Positions 16,147 to 25,476 are shown, counted from the first letter of the stretch. The stretch is 37,403 bases of DNA from Cytophagaceae bacterium (GCA_026785975.1 JAJAZB010000328.1:1-37403), one strand, 5' to 3'. Translations and numbers: made by a program. The notes: a model not told the origin generated them from the sequence alone.

Positions 16147-17673
16147 ATGAACAAAAAAGTCATTCTCCTCATCCTCGATGGTTGGGGAATTCCCAAAAAG
16201 GGCGAGGAAGCTCGTTCAGCCATCGCCGCCGCCAACACCCCTTTTATGGATTCGCTCTACGGCCAGTACCCGCACAGTACGCTCGAAGCCAGTGGTTTAG
16301 CGGTCGGTTTACCCGTTGGACAAATGGGAAATTCAGAAGTTGGCCACACGAATCTGGGGGCCGGTCGGGTGGTGTACCAAAATCTGGTGCGCATCAACAA
16401 AGCCGCCGAGGAGGGTACGCTGGCCACCGAGCCGGTATTAGCTGAGGCGCTGAATTACGCCAAACAGAACGACCGCAACGTTCATTTTATCGGCTTGGTG
16501 TCCAATGGCGGGGTGCATTCCCACATCAACCATCTCAAGGCCCTTTGCTCAACAGCGCACCAAACCGGGCTGGAAAACGTCTTCATCCACGCCTTCACCG
16601 ACGGGCGCGATACCGACCCAAAATCAGGCTTGGGCTTTTTAACCGACCTTCAGCAACACCTCGACCAGACCACGGGGCGGATCGCGACGGTTATCGGGCG
16701 ATATTACGCCATGGACCGCGACAATCGGTGGGAACGGGTAAAACTGGCCTACGGCGCAATGGTCGACGGCATCGGAACGCCCACGCCGGATATTCCGGCG
16801 GCTATCCGAGCGTCGTACGCCGCTGAGGTAACGGATGAATTTATCAAGCCGCTCGTCGTCACTGATGCCGACGGTTCGCCCGTCGCGCGGATCAGCGACG
16901 GTGATGTCGTGCTTTGCTTTAATTTCCGCACCGACCGGGGCCGTGAGATTACCCAGGCACTCACGCAACAGGATTTCCCCGAAATGGGAATGAAAAAACT
17001 GGATTTGTATTACCTCACCATGACGGGCTACGACAAAGATTTCGTGGACGTACACGTGATCTTCGACGACAGCAACCTTAAAAACACGCTGGGGGATGTA
17101 CTGTCCGTGTTTGGTAAAAAGCAAATTCGTATTGCCGAAACCGAAAAGTATCCCCACGTCACGTTCTTCTTTTCGGGCGGACGCGAAGAGCCATTTGCGG
17201 GCGAAACCCGTTTGCTTTGCCCCTCGCCCAAAGTGGCTACGTATGACCTGAAACCCGAAATGAGCGCCGATGCCATTCGCGATGCCATTGTTCCTGAACT
17301 GGAAAAAGGAGAGGTGGATTTTGTGTGCCTCAATTTTGCCAACCCCGACATGGTCGGTCACACGGGCGTGTTTGATGCCGTTGTGAAAGCCTGTGAAACC
17401 GCCGATACCGACGCCCAGGCCGTCGTTACCGCCGCTTTGCAGTACGGGTACACCAGCATTATCATTGCCGATCACGGCAACGCCGAGTACATGATCAACG
17501 ACGACGGTAGCCCGCATACCGCCCACACGACTAACCTGGTGCCCTGCATTCTGGTTGACAATACGTATCGTCAACCCATCAAATCGGGCAAACTGGCTGA
17601 CATTGCGCCAACCATCCTCGAACTCATGGGTTTGCCTAAACCGGCGGAAATGACCGGAACGAGTCTGCTTTGA
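16147..17673 (+). CDS. gpmI: 2,3-bisphosphoglycerate-independent phosphoglycerate mutase
   Basis: GpmI interconverts 3- and 2-phosphoglycerate using two Mn2+ ions and a phosphoserine intermediate. The 508-residue protein shows LLILDGWG (first metal aspartate), MGNSEVGHTNLGAG with the nucleophilic serine, HSHINHL, DGRDTDPKSG, GRYYAMDRDNRWER, and the C-terminal metal sites FANPDMVGHTG and IADHGNAEYM plus PHTAHTTN. All catalytic motifs are present. Its product is the substrate of enolase, encoded three genes upstream on the same strand, so the two steps are likely coexpressed. Confidence 0.97.
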   Translation: MNKKVILLILDGWGIPKKGEEARSAIAAANTPFMDSLYGQYPHSTLEASGLAVGLPVGQMGNSEVGHTNLGAGRVVYQNLVRINKAAEEGTLATEPVLAEALNYAKQNDRNVHFIGLVSNGGVHSHINHLKALCSTAHQTGLENVFIHAFTDGRDTDPKSGLGFLTDLQQHLDQTTGRIATVIGRYYAMDRDNRWERVKLAYGAMVDGIGTPTPDIPAAIRASYAAEVTDEFIKPLVVTDADGSPVARISDGDVVLCFNFRTDRGREITQALTQQDFPEMGMKKLDLYYLTMTGYDKDFVDVHVIFDDSNLKNTLGDVLSVFGKKQIRIAETEKYPHVTFFFSGGREEPFAGETRLLCPSPKVATYDLKPEMSADAIRDAIVPELEKGEVDFVCLNFANPDMVGHTGVFDAVVKACETADTDAQAVVTAALQYGYTSIIIADHGNAEYMINDDGSPHTAHTTNLVPCILVDNTYRQPIKSGKLADIAPTILELMGLPKPAEMTGTSLL

Positions 17674-17731
17674 GCGCTATCCCGGTACGGTCTTGAAACT
17701 GCCCACGACTGGATTCTGTTAGAGTATTGCC

Positions 17732-18274
17732 ATGAAGAAATTGCTTATTCCTGTTTTAGCGTTGCTGGCGGCTTGCTCGCAACCGCAGGCCGAACGTCAA
17801 ACTGAAACCTACTTTGACCCGAACGCCTTTCTGTCGGCGCAGACGGCGGCTTTGAATGCTCAGAAACCGCTTTTAAGCAAGACGATTGCCGTGGGCGATC
17901 AGCCCGAAACGCACCAGACCCGCGAGGTAGACTGGGCAAAAGAATTGCAATTATTTGAACAGCTTAACTTGAATAAACCCGCTTTCGCCGGTAGTTACAT
18001 CGTCGAAGAAATCTCCAAAACCACCACGACGTACCGGTTGAAATCCGGCGAAGACTTGCCGGTGCATTACCTGGAGGTCATTCGGGACGAGAAAAGTAGC
18101 CAGCCCTTGAAAGTGAAAGCCACGTTGCGCACGAAAAATTACCTGTACGAATCGGAGCGTAACCTTAATTTTACCTGTGTAAATGGGCGCTTGGTCAGCT
18201 ACGAAATTGAGGGCTTTCAACGGCTCTTTTTTAGCGATCCCGATCCATTTCACATTGAAGGTCGAATCCTTTAA
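17732..18274 (+). CDS. Lipoprotein of unknown function
   Basis: The product is 180 residues with a lipobox ending at Cys15 (LLAAC), so it should be a lipid-anchored envelope protein. I do not recognise a domain. The mature part begins with FDPNAFLSAQTAALNAQKPLLSKTI and then appears rich in beta strands (TTTTYRLKSGEDLPVHYLEVIRD, LYESERNLNFTCVNGRLVSYEIEG). It ends with a strand and a short tail. It begins 58 bases after gpmI and is followed by a repeat hairpin and a terminator, so it is likely the last gene of the eno-gpmI group. Confidence 0.7.
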   Translation: MKKLLIPVLALLAACSQPQAERQTETYFDPNAFLSAQTAALNAQKPLLSKTIAVGDQPETHQTREVDWAKELQLFEQLNLNKPAFAGSYIVEEISKTTTTYRLKSGEDLPVHYLEVIRDEKSSQPLKVKATLRTKNYLYESERNLNFTCVNGRLVSYEIEGFQRLFFSDPDPFHIEGRIL

Positions 18275-18284
18275 TACAAACCTG

Positions 18285-18318
18285 TTTTTGTCATCCTGAG
18301 GCACGAAGGATGACAAAA
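18285..18318. repeat. REP-like hairpin, GTCATCCTGAGG family
   Basis: TTTTGTCATCCT and AGGATGACAAAA form a perfect 12-bp stem around a 9-base loop. The sequence GTCATCCTGAGGCACGAAGG matches 6978-6997 exactly. It directly follows the lipoprotein stop and may work as its terminator, since the 3' arm is A-rich in one direction and T-rich in the other. Confidence 0.8.
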
Positions 18319-18351
18319 CGTTTATTCTCTGAAACCCTAAACAGCTTCAAC

Positions 18352-18385
18352 AAAGCGCCCCTTCCGAGGTCGGAAGGGGCGCTTT
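18352..18385. terminator. Bidirectional terminator between lipoprotein gene and carA
   Basis: A stem of about 16 bp (AAAGCGCCCCTTCCG and its mirror) with a minimal loop is followed by GGTTTT on the plus strand and preceded by A-rich sequence for the minus strand. It separates the convergent lipoprotein gene and carA. Confidence 0.88.
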
Positions 18386-18410
18386 GGTTTTAAATAGCCT
18401 ATCTGTTCGG

Positions 18411-19502
18411 TTAAAGCATCCCGATAAACTGGTCGAAAAGGTAGCGCGCATCGTGCGGTCCGGGGCAGGCCTCCGGGTGGTACTGCACCGAAAATGCGGG
18501 CTGATCCGTGCGGCGAATCCCCTCGATGGTACCGTCATTGAGGTTGAGGTGGGTCACCTCCACGTTGGGGTGTTCGGCGATCTCTTTTCCGCTCACGGCG
18601 AAACCGTGGTTTTGGGAAGTCACCTCGCAATGACCCGTTAGCAGGTTCTTAACCGGGTGGTTCAGCCCCCGGTGGCCGTGGTGCATTTTGTACGTTGAAA
18701 TACCACTCGCCAAACCCAACAACTGGTGGCCCAGGCAAATTCCGAACAGCGGTTTCCCGATTTCCAGCAAGCCCTGCACGGTTTCGACCGCGTAATTCAT
18801 CGCCGCCGGGTCGCCGGGTCCATTCGAGATAAAAAATCCGTCGGGTTTCCAGGCCGCCACTTCCTGGGCGGTCGTTTTTGCCGGAAAAATTTTACAGTAG
18901 CTATCGCGGCTCACGAAGTTTTCCAGGATACTTTTTTTGATTCCGTAGTCTAAAACGGCAATTCGATGGCGGGCGGAAGGATTGCCAAACTCATACGCGT
19001 TCTCCGTGCTGACCTGTGAAGCCAGTTCGAGACCATTCATGGGCGGGACTTTCACTAATTCAGTCTGCAAGTCGTTTTCATCTAGAATTTCTGACGAAAT
19101 AATGCAGTTCATCGCACCTTGCTGGCGAATATGCCGCACCAGTTGGCGCGTATCCACTTCACTGATTCCGACGATATTGGCGCGTTCAAAATACTCCTGC
19201 AACGAAAAATCCGCCAGAGACCGCGAGTGAATGGGTGAAAACTGATTGCAGATCATCCCGCTGATTTTCACCCCCGCCGACTCTTCTTCGGCCCCAAGCA
19301 TCACTCCGTAATTCCCAATGTGGGCGTTGGTGTTCACAATAACTTGACCGAAATAAGAAGGATCGGTGTAGATTTCCTGGTAGCCGGTCATACCCGTGTT
19401 GAAGCATATTTCACCGCCGTGCGTACCCGTTTGACCGAGGGCTTTGCCACGAAACACCGTGCCATCTTCGAGCAATAAAAGCGCTTGCTGAGATTTTTTC
19501 AT
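18411..19502 (-). CDS. carA: Carbamoyl-phosphate synthase small subunit
   Basis: CarA is the glutaminase subunit that releases ammonia for carbamoyl phosphate synthesis, feeding pyrimidine and arginine pathways. It is 363 residues from the ATG at 19502. Residues 1-150 are the CPS small-chain domain (GEICFNTGMTGYQEI, TDPSYFGQ). The class I amidotransferase follows, with ISNGPGDP, the nucleophile elbow GICLGHQLL, and the His-Glu pair in QYHPEACPGPHD. The large subunit carB is not nearby. carA after rplQ is the usual order in Bacteroidota. An open frame upstream to 19565 crosses the rplQ terminator and is not used. Confidence 0.95.
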   Translation of the reverse strand: MKKSQQALLLLEDGTVFRGKALGQTGTHGGEICFNTGMTGYQEIYTDPSYFGQVIVNTNAHIGNYGVMLGAEEESAGVKISGMICNQFSPIHSRSLADFSLQEYFERANIVGISEVDTRQLVRHIRQQGAMNCIISSEILDENDLQTELVKVPPMNGLELASQVSTENAYEFGNPSARHRIAVLDYGIKKSILENFVSRDSYCKIFPAKTTAQEVAAWKPDGFFISNGPGDPAAMNYAVETVQGLLEIGKPLFGICLGHQLLGLASGISTYKMHHGHRGLNHPVKNLLTGHCEVTSQNHGFAVSGKEIAEHPNVEVTHLNLNDGTIEGIRRTDQPAFSVQYHPEACPGPHDARYLFDQFIGML

Positions 19503-19533
19503 GAATTGATTGGAAAGACCTGAGTCGGATTGG

Positions 19534-19581
19534 GCCGTAAAAAAGGGCTTCGACCGAAAAGTCAAAGCCCTTTTTTACGGC
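19534..19581. terminator. Terminator after the ribosomal superoperon
   Basis: GCCGTAAAAAAGGGCTTCGAC and GTCAAAGCCCTTTTTTACGGC form a 21-bp stem with one mismatch and a 6-base loop. It lies 16 bases after the rplQ stop and just before carA. As an A- and T-flanked stem it works on the minus strand and would limit read-through of ribosomal transcripts into carA. Confidence 0.88.
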
Positions 19582-19596
19582 GATGGTTCATTGAAT

Positions 19597-20181
19597 TTAG
19601 GCTTCTTTTTCTTTTTGCTCTTCGCCGTTAGCCGGAGTTTCAGGCTCAGTCGGCGGGGCTATTTCTTCAGCAGGCGTGATATCGGCGGCAGCAACTGGAG
19701 CCGCTTCAGGAAGCGTTTCCGCAACCGGAACCACTGGAGCTACCGTTACACTCGCATCCGACTTCTTGCCCCCGCGACGTCCGCGACGGGTTTTCTTCTC
19801 GGGAGCGGCGTTGAGCAATGTTTCGTTGAAATCGACCAGTTCGATCAGGCAAATGTCGGCATTATCGCCCAACCGGTTTCCCAGTTTGATGATCCGGGTA
19901 TAACCACCGGGGCGGCTGGCTACCTTCTCGGCAACAACGCTGAAAAGCTCTTTTACCGCTTCTTTGCTTTGCAGATAGCTAAACACGGTCCGACGCGAAT
20001 GCGTGGTGTCGTCCTTTGAGCGGTTGATGAGCGGCTCCGCGTACTTGCGAAGTTCCTTCGCTTTAGCCAACGTGGTCTGAATTCGTTTACTCAGAATCAG
20101 TGACGCCGTCATGTTTGAAAGCATGGCGGAGCGGTGGGAGGCCGTGCGGCCTAAGTGATTGTCTTTTTTTCCGTGACGCAT
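19597..20181 (-). CDS. rplQ: 50S ribosomal protein L17
   Basis: L17 binds 23S rRNA near the peptide exit side of the large subunit. Residues 1-121 are the normal protein ([20 protein letters not shown], then [27 protein letters not shown]). Residues 122-194 are an extra tail: first a basic patch ([12 protein letters not shown], 129-140), then Ala/Pro/Glu-rich acidic sequence ending [10 protein letters not shown]. Such tails are known in Bacteroidota L17 but this one is long and likely disordered. It is the last gene of the superoperon, 105 bases after rpoA. Confidence 0.96.
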   Translation of the reverse strand: MRHGKKDNHLGRTASHRSAMLSNMTASLILSKRIQTTLAKAKELRKYAEPLINRSKDDTTHSRRTVFSYLQSKEAVKELFSVVAEKVASRPGGYTRIIKLGNRLGDNADICLIELVDFNETLLNAAPEKKTRRGRRGGKKSDASVTVAPVVPVAETLPEAAPVAAADITPAEEIAPPTEPETPANGEEQKEKEA

Positions 20182-20286
20182 GGTTCGTAAGTAGCGGTTA
20201 AGTTGGCAGGGGCAGCCTTTTCTGCCGACTCACCTATTACGATAAAACTAAAAATTAGAATCGAGTGGCTGCTTTTTCGATTACGA

Positions 20287-21276
20287 TCAATCCTCTTCGA
20301 GACGATATTTAACAACGTCCATTCCGAAGGTAAGGTTTTTGTCGGCAACAAGTTGCTCCAATTCCGTCAGTGACTTTTTACCGAAATTGCGAAATTTCAT
20401 CATGTCCGAAATTTCCAATTTCACCAAATCGCCGAGTGTACGAACGTCGGCTGATTTCAGGCAGTTGTAAGCCCGAACGGACAGGTCAAGATCGGCCAGC
20501 GACGTTTTGAGTAATTTCCGCATGTGCAGCATTTCCTCATCGACCACGTTGTCTTCTTCCGTTTTAGCCGTATCAAACGTCATCGTTTGATCGCTAAACA
20601 GCATAAAGTGTTGGATCAGAATGTGGGCTGCGCCCTTCAAGGCCTCCTCCGGGTGAATAGAACCGTCGGTCTCGATGTCAAGCACCAGCTTTTCATAGTC
20701 CGTTTTCTGCTCGACCCGCGTGTTTTCGATGCTGTATTTTACGTTTTTAATGGGCGTAAAAATGGCATCAATCGCAATGTGCCCAAAAGGTTGCTCGGTA
20801 TTGCGAGGCTCATCGGCCGGTACGTAACCGCGTCCTTTCTCAATAATAAGCTCAAGGTCAAGCTCTTTTGAATCATCAAGATGGAAAATTTCCAACTCAG
20901 GATTCAGGATTTGAAAGTACGGAGTAAACTTAGCGATGTCACCCGCTTTAAACACCGTTTGATTTTTTACCTTAATGTTGATTCTGTTATCCAACACTTC
21001 TGACGCCTGACGGAAACGAACCTGCTTCAGGTTCAGAATGATTTCCGTTACGTCTTCCATGACCCCTTCAACGGACGAAAACTCGTGAAGAACCCCCGAC
21101 AAACGAACCGACGTGATGGCGTAGCCTTCCAACGACGAGAGTAAAATCCGGCGCAAGGCGTTGCCAATGGTTACTCCGTACCCTTTTTCGAGGGGCTTAA
21201 ACTCAAATGTCCCGCGAAAGTCGTCGGCTTTTTCCATGACCACCTTGTCGGGCATTTGGAACGCTAATATTGACAT
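20287..21276 (-). CDS. rpoA: RNA polymerase alpha subunit
   Basis: The alpha subunit dimerises to seed RNA polymerase assembly and contacts activators and UP elements through its C-terminal domain. The 329-residue length is standard. The N-terminal domain contains [23 protein letters not shown] and later [16 protein letters not shown]. After an acidic linker ([13 protein letters not shown]), the C-terminal helix-hairpin-helix domain has [23 protein letters not shown] and [13 protein letters not shown]. The gene follows rpsD and precedes rplQ as in the alpha operon, with two hairpins in the gap before it. Confidence 0.98.
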   Translation of the reverse strand: MSILAFQMPDKVVMEKADDFRGTFEFKPLEKGYGVTIGNALRRILLSSLEGYAITSVRLSGVLHEFSSVEGVMEDVTEIILNLKQVRFRQASEVLDNRINIKVKNQTVFKAGDIAKFTPYFQILNPELEIFHLDDSKELDLELIIEKGRGYVPADEPRNTEQPFGHIAIDAIFTPIKNVKYSIENTRVEQKTDYEKLVLDIETDGSIHPEEALKGAAHILIQHFMLFSDQTMTFDTAKTEEDNVVDEEMLHMRKLLKTSLADLDLSVRAYNCLKSADVRTLGDLVKLEISDMMKFRNFGKKSLTELEQLVADKNLTFGMDVVKYRLEED

Positions 21277-21310
21277 AGAGAGTGGTTTTTGCTTAGTTGT
21301 AGAAAAGTCA

Positions 21311-21374
21311 GAGCCTTGATTTTCAGAGCGAAAACAAGGCTCAGACGTAACGTAAACTTTCAGTCAGAAAGTTT
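21311..21374 (-). promoter_or_regulatory. Tandem hairpins between rpsD and rpoA
   Basis: On the transcript the first stem is AAACTTTC/GAAAGTTT with a 5-base loop (21354-21374). The second is GAGCCTTG plus TTTTC paired to GAAAA plus CAAGGCTC (21311-21342), 13 bp with one bulged base. They fill the gap after rpsD. S4 is the repressor of the alpha operon in Escherichia coli; a role as attenuator or processing site here is inference. Confidence 0.6.
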
Positions 21375-21381
21375 CGGCGGC

Positions 21382-21987
21382 TTACTTCGAGTACAATTCG
21401 ACGATGGCCTGCTCGTTGAAATTCTCCGGGATTTGGTCGCGCTCAGGAAAACTGATGAACTTACCCGTCATTTGGCTGTTGTCCCATTCCAACCAGTTGA
21501 ATCGCTTCGTGTTTTTTCCGGCCAGACTATCGCTGATGGTTTCAAGCGATTTTGACTTTTCACGAACGGCTACCAGTTGACCAGGTTTGAGCGAATAGGA
21601 AGGAATATTAACAAGTTCCCCATCGACGATGATGTGATTGTGTGATACCAGCTGGCGGGCGGCGCGGCGCGTAGGGGCAATACCCAGGCGGTACACGGTG
21701 TTGTCCAAACGGGCTTCGCAAAGTCTAAGCAAGTTCACACCAGTAATACCGTCCTTAATCGCGGCTTTGTGAAACAAGTTTTCAAATTGCCGCTCCAGAA
21801 TACCGTACGTGTATTTTACCTTTTGCTTTTCCTGCAATTGCAGGGCGTATTCTGATTTTTTACCCCGGCGACCTTTGCCGTGCATACCGGGGGCGTAATT
21901 CTTGCGACTAAGCGCTTTGCTGTTGCCGAGAATCGGCTCACCAAACTTTCGCGAGATTTTAGATTTTGGACCCGTGTAACGTGCCAT
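21382..21987 (-). CDS. rpsD: 30S ribosomal protein S4
   Basis: uS4 is a primary assembly protein of the small subunit that binds the five-way junction of 16S rRNA near the mRNA entry site. The 201-residue protein opens [19 protein letters not shown] and lacks the N-terminal zinc-binding cysteines. The S4 RNA-binding domain is visible at [30 protein letters not shown]. It is the upstream partner of rpoA, and the intervening gap carries two hairpins. Confidence 0.98.
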   Translation of the reverse strand: MARYTGPKSKISRKFGEPILGNSKALSRKNYAPGMHGKGRRGKKSEYALQLQEKQKVKYTYGILERQFENLFHKAAIKDGITGVNLLRLCEARLDNTVYRLGIAPTRRAARQLVSHNHIIVDGELVNIPSYSLKPGQLVAVREKSKSLETISDSLAGKNTKRFNWLEWDNSQMTGKFISFPERDQIPENFNEQAIVELYSK

Positions 21988-22095
21988 TCTTGTATAGTTT
22001 GAGTTGCCGGGCTTTAAGCATCCGACAAGGTAATTGTTTGGTTGAACATGGCCGTAAGGGGGTAATTACCAACCAACCTTACCAGCGTTGACTAC

Positions 22096-22491
22096 TTAAA
22101 CGCGGCGACGCTTAGGGGGACGGCAACCATTGTGCGGCATTGGTGTGATGTCTTTGATGACCATCACTTCAATACCCGCGTTTTGAATCGTACGAATTGC
22201 CGATTCCCGGCCCGCGCCCGGCCCTTTCACAAAAACCTCCGCTTTGCGCATTCCCGCTTCGTGAGCCACCTGAGCGGCATTGGAAGCGGCCGTTTGTGCG
22301 GCATAGGGGGTGTTTTTTTTGGAACCTTTGAATCCCATCTTACCCGCCGATGCCCAGGAAATTACCTGACCAGCATTGTTGGTGATGGAAATAATGATGT
22401 TGTTGAACGTAGCCTTGATGTGTACCTGGCCAACGGGTTCAACCGTTACGACGCGCTTTTTAGCTTTATCTTTCCGTTTTGCCTGAGCCAT
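22096..22491 (-). CDS. rpsK: 30S ribosomal protein S11
   Basis: uS11 sits on the platform of the small subunit near the E site and helps hold mRNA and 16S rRNA helices. The 131-residue length is normal. The N terminus is Lys-rich ([13 protein letters not shown]) and the core has [30 protein letters not shown] and [14 protein letters not shown], ending [13 protein letters not shown]. It lies 108 bases before rpsD and 87 bases after rpsM, both gaps longer than usual within this superoperon. Confidence 0.98.
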   Translation of the reverse strand: MAQAKRKDKAKKRVVTVEPVGQVHIKATFNNIIISITNNAGQVISWASAGKMGFKGSKKNTPYAAQTAASNAAQVAHEAGMRKAEVFVKGPGAGRESAIRTIQNAGIEVMVIKDITPMPHNGCRPPKRRRV

Positions 22492-22496
22492 TTTTC

Positions 22497-22577
22497 GATT
22501 GGGAATACGAATTAGGAATTAAGAATTAGTTGAGTCAGGCTTTTTAATTCCTAATTCGTAATTCCTAATTCCCAATT
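22497..22577. repeat. Iterated-word palindrome between rpsM and rpsK
   Basis: Repeats of AATTAGGAATTA and AATTCGTAATTCC fill the gap. The left block (22497-22530) and right block (22542-22577) are imperfect inverted copies, with one unit of about nine bases missing on the left. In the mRNA it would form a hairpin just before rpsK. Confidence 0.8.
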
Positions 22578-22578
22578 G

Positions 22579-22956
22579 TTATTTAGTTGCCTTCTTCTTG
22601 TTTGCTACCGTCTTACGCTTGCCTTTGCGGGTACGGGAGTTGTTCTTAGTTTTCTGCCCCCGCACGGGTAGCCCTTTCCGGTGGCGTAAACCCCGGTAGC
22701 TACCAATGTCCATCAGGCGTTTAATATTGAGCTGAACTTCCGAGCGTAACGCGCCTTCAGTTTTAAACTCGTTACCAATCAGAGTACGAATCGCACTGGC
22801 TTCATCGTCGTTCCATTCAATCGCTTTTTTGTCACGATTGATACCCGCCCGGTCCAGAATAGTTTGAGCAGTGCTACGGCCAATACCGTAGATGTAAGTG
22901 AGGGCAATTTCGCCGCGCTTTTTATCGGGAATGTCAACCCCTGCAATTCTCGCCAT
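22579..22956 (-). CDS. rpsM: 30S ribosomal protein S13
   Basis: uS13 lies in the head of the small subunit and bridges to the large subunit and P-site tRNA. It is 125 residues: [19 protein letters not shown], the helix-two-turn-helix region with [12 protein letters not shown], then [18 protein letters not shown] and a very basic tail ending KKKATK. It begins 9 bases after rpmJ, the standard order. Confidence 0.98.
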   Translation of the reverse strand: MARIAGVDIPDKKRGEIALTYIYGIGRSTAQTILDRAGINRDKKAIEWNDDEASAIRTLIGNEFKTEGALRSEVQLNIKRLMDIGSYRGLRHRKGLPVRGQKTKNNSRTRKGKRKTVANKKKATK

Positions 22957-22965
22957 AGCTTTAGA

Positions 22966-23082
22966 TTAACCTTGTCTTTGTTTGAATTTCGGGTTCTTCT
23001 TGTTGATTACGTAAAGTTTCCCCTTGCGACGGATGATTTTGCAATCCGCGCTACGCTTTTTAATGGAGGCTTTTACTTTCAT
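22966..23082 (-). CDS. rpmJ: 50S ribosomal protein L36
   Basis: This short gene encodes 38 residues ([20 protein letters not shown], then [18 protein letters not shown]). bL36 normally binds zinc through Cys-Cys-Cys-His; here only Cys14 remains and the other positions are Arg, Asn and Phe-like replacements, so this is the zinc-free form usual in Bacteroidota. It lies between infA and rpsM as expected. I confirmed it by reading codons from the ATG at 23082 to the TAA at 22966. Confidence 0.96.
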   Translation of the reverse strand: MKVKASIKKRSADCKIIRRKGKLYVINKKNPKFKQRQG

Positions 23083-23135
23083 GATTTTTTCAAATTTGAG
23101 TTGACAAATCCAAAGAGTCAACTCGCGAAATACAC

Positions 23136-23354
23136 CTACTTGTAGCGGTAAACAATCCGGGCCTTCGATAAATCGTAAGGCGACATTTCTAATTTCACTC
23201 GATCTCCAGGCAGAATTTTAATATAGTTCATCCGCATTTTGCCGGAGATATGCGCGATAACTTCGTGTTTATTTTCGAGTTGTACCCGAAACATTGCGTT
23301 TGAGAGTGCTTCCAGTATGGTCCCGTCCGTTTGGATGGAATTTTGTTTGGGCAT
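23136..23354 (-). CDS. infA: Translation initiation factor IF-1
   Basis: IF-1 blocks the A site of the 30S subunit during initiation. The 72-residue OB-fold protein starts [20 protein letters not shown] and includes [40 protein letters not shown] and ARIVYRYK. It begins 9 bases after map and lies 53 bases before rpmJ. Length and motifs are standard. Confidence 0.98.
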   Translation of the reverse strand: MPKQNSIQTDGTILEALSNAMFRVQLENKHEVIAHISGKMRMNYIKILPGDRVKLEMSPYDLSKARIVYRYK

Positions 23355-23363
23355 ATAAATTCG

Positions 23364-24176
23364 TTAAGCGATTGCCAGGCTACGACTGGATAATACTTCT
23401 TCAATGTATTCAAAGGTCGTCAATATTTCTGGCTGGCCTTTTCGTACCGCAACCGTGTGCTCATAATGGGCCGAAGGTTTGTGGTCGGACGTGCGGATGG
23501 TCCAACCATCGGCTTCCTGAACTACGTTCTTCTTGCCAAGATTAATCATTGGCTCAATGGCGATGACCATTCCCTCCTGCAATTTAGGCCCCTGACCGCG
23601 CCGACCGAAATTAGGCACCTCGGGGCTTTCGTGCAGATATTTACCGACACCGTGCCCTACCAATTCGCGTACAACTCCGTAGCCAAACGACTCAACGTAG
23701 CTCTGAACGGCGTATCCGATATCGCCAATCCGTCCTCCATTCACTGCCTTTTCGATTCCCTTAAACAACGATTCGTACGTACGTTTCAAGAGTGCTTTTA
23801 CTTCAGGCCGTATTTCTCCGACGGGGTACGTGTAGGCACTATCAGCATGAAATCCGTTCAACAAGACACCGCAGTCGATTGAAATGATGTCCCCTTCTTT
23901 CAAAACATATTTACCGGGAAACCCATGCACTACCGCGTCATTAACTGAAATACACAATGACGCCGGGAATTTATTATACCCCTTAAACGAAGGTACTCCA
24001 CCCTGGTCGCGAATAAACTCCTCCGCTACCTGGTCGAGTTCTTTCGTTGTGACTCCTGGTTCAATCAAACGAGCCACTTCGGCGTGAGCCTTGCCGAGTA
24101 CCTGACCACTAACTTTGATCCGTTCGATCTCTTCGTCAGTCTTCAGATAAATCAGCTTTTTAGATGGTTGTGACAC
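23364..24176 (-). CDS. map: Methionine aminopeptidase type I
   Basis: This enzyme removes the initiator methionine from new proteins in the cytoplasm with two metal ions. The 270-residue protein has all five ligands: Asp in SIDCG, Asp in FHADSAYT, His in LVGHGVGKY, Glu in IAIEPM and Glu in AHYEHTV, plus the substrate His in VVHGFPG. Its start overlaps the end of secY by 17 bases, so translation is coupled. map between secY and infA is the classical spc-alpha junction. The C terminus (EEVLSSRSLAIA) is slightly extended. Confidence 0.97.
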   Translation of the reverse strand: MSQPSKKLIYLKTDEEIERIKVSGQVLGKAHAEVARLIEPGVTTKELDQVAEEFIRDQGGVPSFKGYNKFPASLCISVNDAVVHGFPGKYVLKEGDIISIDCGVLLNGFHADSAYTYPVGEIRPEVKALLKRTYESLFKGIEKAVNGGRIGDIGYAVQSYVESFGYGVVRELVGHGVGKYLHESPEVPNFGRRGQGPKLQEGMVIAIEPMINLGKKNVVQEADGWTIRTSDHKPSAHYEHTVAVRKGQPEILTTFEYIEEVLSSRSLAIA

Positions 24177-25476
24177 TTTCAGTTCTACCTTTTACCCGGC
24201 CTGATTTCATTAATCCTTCGTACCGACGCATGAGCAGATAACTCTCAATCTGCTGCAAGGTATCGAGCACCACACCCACCAGAATCAGCAAGGAAGTTCC
24301 CCCAAAAAACTGGGCAAATCCCCGCGACATACCGAATAGGTTAGCGATGGCGGGCAAAATTGCCACGATTGCCAACATAAAAGCGCCCGGTAACGTGATC
24401 CGGTCGAGTATTGTACCAATATACTCCGACGTTGCCATGCCGGGTTTCACGCCCGGAATGAACCCTCCGCCCCGCTTCATATCATCGGCAATCTGCTGAG
24501 GATTCACCGAAATAGCGGTGTAGAAAAACGTAAATATGATAATCAGAAAGGCAAACAAGAGGTTGTATTGCCAAGTCGTGTAATCAGCGAAAGATTGCGC
24601 CACTGAAGCCGCAAAATCGCTTTGCTCCGCAAACAAATTCCCAACCAAATTAGGAATAAACATGAGTGCCTGAGCAAAAATAATAGGCATGACCCCGGCG
24701 GCGTTCAACTTCAAGGGAATGTATTGTCGTTGGCCACCTGCCACCTTATTACCGATTACTTGTTTGGCGTACTGTACCGGAATCCGCCTTACAGCCTGGG
24801 TAAGCATCACGGCACCCATCACGACAAAGTACAACACAACGAGTTCAATAATGAAAATCAAAGCGCCTGACGTACCCCGCGCACCAGCCTCCTGCACAAT
24901 CGCTTCGGGGAAACGCGACACGATACCAATCATAATCAACAACGAGATACCGTTTCCAATTCCCTTATCCGTAATTCGTTCCCCCATCCACATACAAAAG
25001 ACGGTACCCCCTACCAGAATGACGGTCGAATAAACCGTAAAAAAACCACGGTCAACCAACAACGCTTCGGCGGCAATTTGAGATTGGGTGTACGTAATGG
25101 CTTGGGCTGCCGTAACAAATATGGTTAGTACCCGGGTAATCTGATTCAGTTTCTTACGACCTGATTCCCCGTCTTTCTGCATTTTCTGAAAGTACGGTAA
25201 TGCAATTGTCAGCAATTGAATGGCAATTGAAGCCGAGATGTAGGGCATAATCCCTAACGCAAACACGGAAGCATTGGAAAAAGCGCCCCCCAAAAACGTA
25301 TCCAACAATCCCAATAATCCGCCTTGCTCTTTGCCCAACTTGGTCGCATCTACTCCAGGCAGTACAATAAATGCACCCAGGCGGTAAACCGTAATAAACA
25401 ATAATGTATTGAAAATGCGCGTACGCAATTCATCAATAGAAAAAATGTTCTTGAAGGTGGTGATTAGCTTTTCCAT
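24160..25476 (-). CDS. secY: Protein translocase subunit SecY
   Basis: SecY forms the protein-conducting channel of the inner membrane. The 438-residue protein has about ten hydrophobic segments, the opening FKNIFSIDELRTRIFNTLLF, GGAFSNASVFALGIMPYISASI (plug and early helices), and the conserved MKRGGGFIPGVKPG loop. It ends in a basic tail RVKGRTESVTTI. It follows rplO in the spc operon, so membrane targeting is coexpressed with ribosome production. Confidence 0.98.
   Translation of the reverse strand: MEKLITTFKNIFSIDELRTRIFNTLLFITVYRLGAFIVLPGVDATKLGKEQGGLLGLLDTFLGGAFSNASVFALGIMPYISASIAIQLLTIALPYFQKMQKDGESGRKKLNQITRVLTIFVTAAQAITYTQSQIAAEALLVDRGFFTVYSTVILVGGTVFCMWMGERITDKGIGNGISLLIMIGIVSRFPEAIVQEAGARGTSGALIFIIELVVLYFVVMGAVMLTQAVRRIPVQYAKQVIGNKVAGGQRQYIPLKLNAAGVMPIIFAQALMFIPNLVGNLFAEQSDFAASVAQSFADYTTWQYNLLFAFLIIIFTFFYTAISVNPQQIADDMKRGGGFIPGVKPGMATSEYIGTILDRITLPGAFMLAIVAILPAIANLFGMSRGFAQFFGGTSLLILVGVVLDTLQQIESYLLMRRYEGLMKSGRVKGRTESVTTI

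Noticed and set aside
16639-17574. Open frame of 311 codons antisense to gpmI
   Set aside because: It is a mirror of the gpmI coding bias and shows no family motif.
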